NCBI GenBank assembly: GCA_020444075.1
Contig: JAHLLR010000005.1
Location: 55,360 to 119,359, forward strand
From: Deltaproteobacteria bacterium
Lineage (GTDB): Bacteria > Desulfobacterota > Desulfobacteria > Desulfobacterales > Desulfosarcinaceae
Direction: 5' to 3'
DNA length: 64,000 bases
Shown here: positions 63,743 through 64,000 of the stretch, in pieces
Layout of the letters: each line of letters opens with the position of its first letter
Numbering within the stretch: the first letter of the stretch is position 1
Notes under the pieces: generated by a model
Seen by the model: only the letters and a program-made list of their open reading frames with translations
What the model was told of the DNA's origin: nothing
Database searches by the model: none
Translations under genes and position numbers: made by a program

Positions 63743-63914
63743 TTTCCGACGATTCTGTCTGTTCCCACCGAGGAGGCTGCCGGACGACCATAGTCGGTTA
63801 TCCCCGAAACCACAATATCCGGGAAAACCTCGGAATATATGGAACCGGAATATTGCAGTCACCATGCAACGGAGTTTCCCTTTCATTTTTTAACCAACGG
63901 CAAAAGGAGGCCAC

Positions 63915-64000
63915 ATGACCAATCCCTACCAAGCTGCATTTGAACAATCGATCAACGATCCGGACGGATTCTGGGGGAAGGCGGCGGAAGACTGCCACTG
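63915..64000 (+). CDS. acyl-CoA synthetase (acetyl/propionyl-CoA synthetase type), 5' end only
   Basis: The first 28 codons of a gene cut by the window end. The start ATG follows AAAAGGAGG with four-base spacing. The peptide reads MTNPYQAAFEQSINDPDGFW, then GKAAEDCHW, which fits the N-terminal pattern of acetyl- and propionyl-CoA synthetases (SxxDPxxFWxxxA). The full gene should encode about 630 residues. The precise substrate cannot be told. Confidence 0.65.
   Translation, partial: MTNPYQAAFEQSINDPDGFWGKAAEDCH

Noticed and set aside
1..64000. CRISPR arrays, insertion sequences, integrases, rRNA or tRNA genes
   Set aside because: No repeat-spacer pattern, transposase or integrase motif, or recognisable RNA gene was found in any gap on either strand.

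Overview
The window looks like a chromosome segment of a sulfate-reducing Desulfobacterota bacterium, probably of the Desulfosarcina/Desulfobacteraceae type. The main support is a complete Hmc-type transmembrane electron-transfer operon (16-heme cytochrome, ferredoxin-like, NrfD-like, HdrD-like subunits), a six-subunit Ech-type [NiFe] hydrogenase, a tungsten aldehyde oxidoreductase and four non-pyrrolysine MttB-family methyltransferases. This assignment is inference from gene content; no rRNA or tRNA is present to confirm it.

Layout. (1) 1-4.96 kb: a lipoprotein, an exported protein, an MlaE/ATPase-like/MlaD lipid-transport set whose ATPase has lost its nucleotide-binding motifs, and an ADP-ribosylglycohydrolase homologue. 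(2) 5.2-9.5 kb: a signalling cluster of an HDOD protein, a GAF-like hybrid histidine kinase with two receivers and an HPt, and a lone receiver. (3) 9.5-23.0 kb: a dipeptide-type ABC importer operon on the minus strand (Tat-exported binding protein, two permeases, fused double ATPase, sugar-phosphate-isomerase-like protein) under a GntR/HutC regulator, divergent from an aldehyde:ferredoxin oxidoreductase and two mttB genes. (4) 23.5-30.5 kb: a visibly GC-richer beta-glucan cassette (GH5, sugar ABC importer, GH30). (5) 30.5-35.7 kb: ech hydrogenase operon in canonical A-F order on the minus strand. (6) 36-48.3 kb: more methylamine/betaine-type genes: QueG-like Fe-S protein, FCD-GntR regulator, mttB, a PLP gamma-family enzyme, an SbmA/BacA-like ABC protein with degenerate ATPase motifs, RpiR regulator, fourth mttB, a gutted MmgE/PrpD pseudogene, a nitrilase and a DUF362 ferredoxin protein. 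(7) 48.4-63.4 kb: hmc operon with receiver-kinase and stress-protein genes downstream, a pair of divergent Rrf2 regulators upstream, and a further two-gene sensor kinase operon with a periplasmic c-type-heme-like sensor. (8) The window ends in the first 28 codons of an acyl-CoA synthetase.

How it fits together (inference). The MttB proteins, importers and regulators suggest uptake and demethylation of quaternary amines, but no corrinoid protein, corrinoid:THF methyltransferase or RamA-type activase lies in the window. Two 13-base sequences are shared exactly between the promoter of the importer operon (about 17.1 kb) and the divergent promoter of mttB/FCD-GntR (about 37.7 kb). This suggests one regulon now separated by the glucan cassette and the ech operon. 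Ech and Hmc would supply the hydrogen/ferredoxin and periplasm-to-membrane electron routes, the latter probably controlled by the Rrf2 pair and the heme-type sensor kinases.
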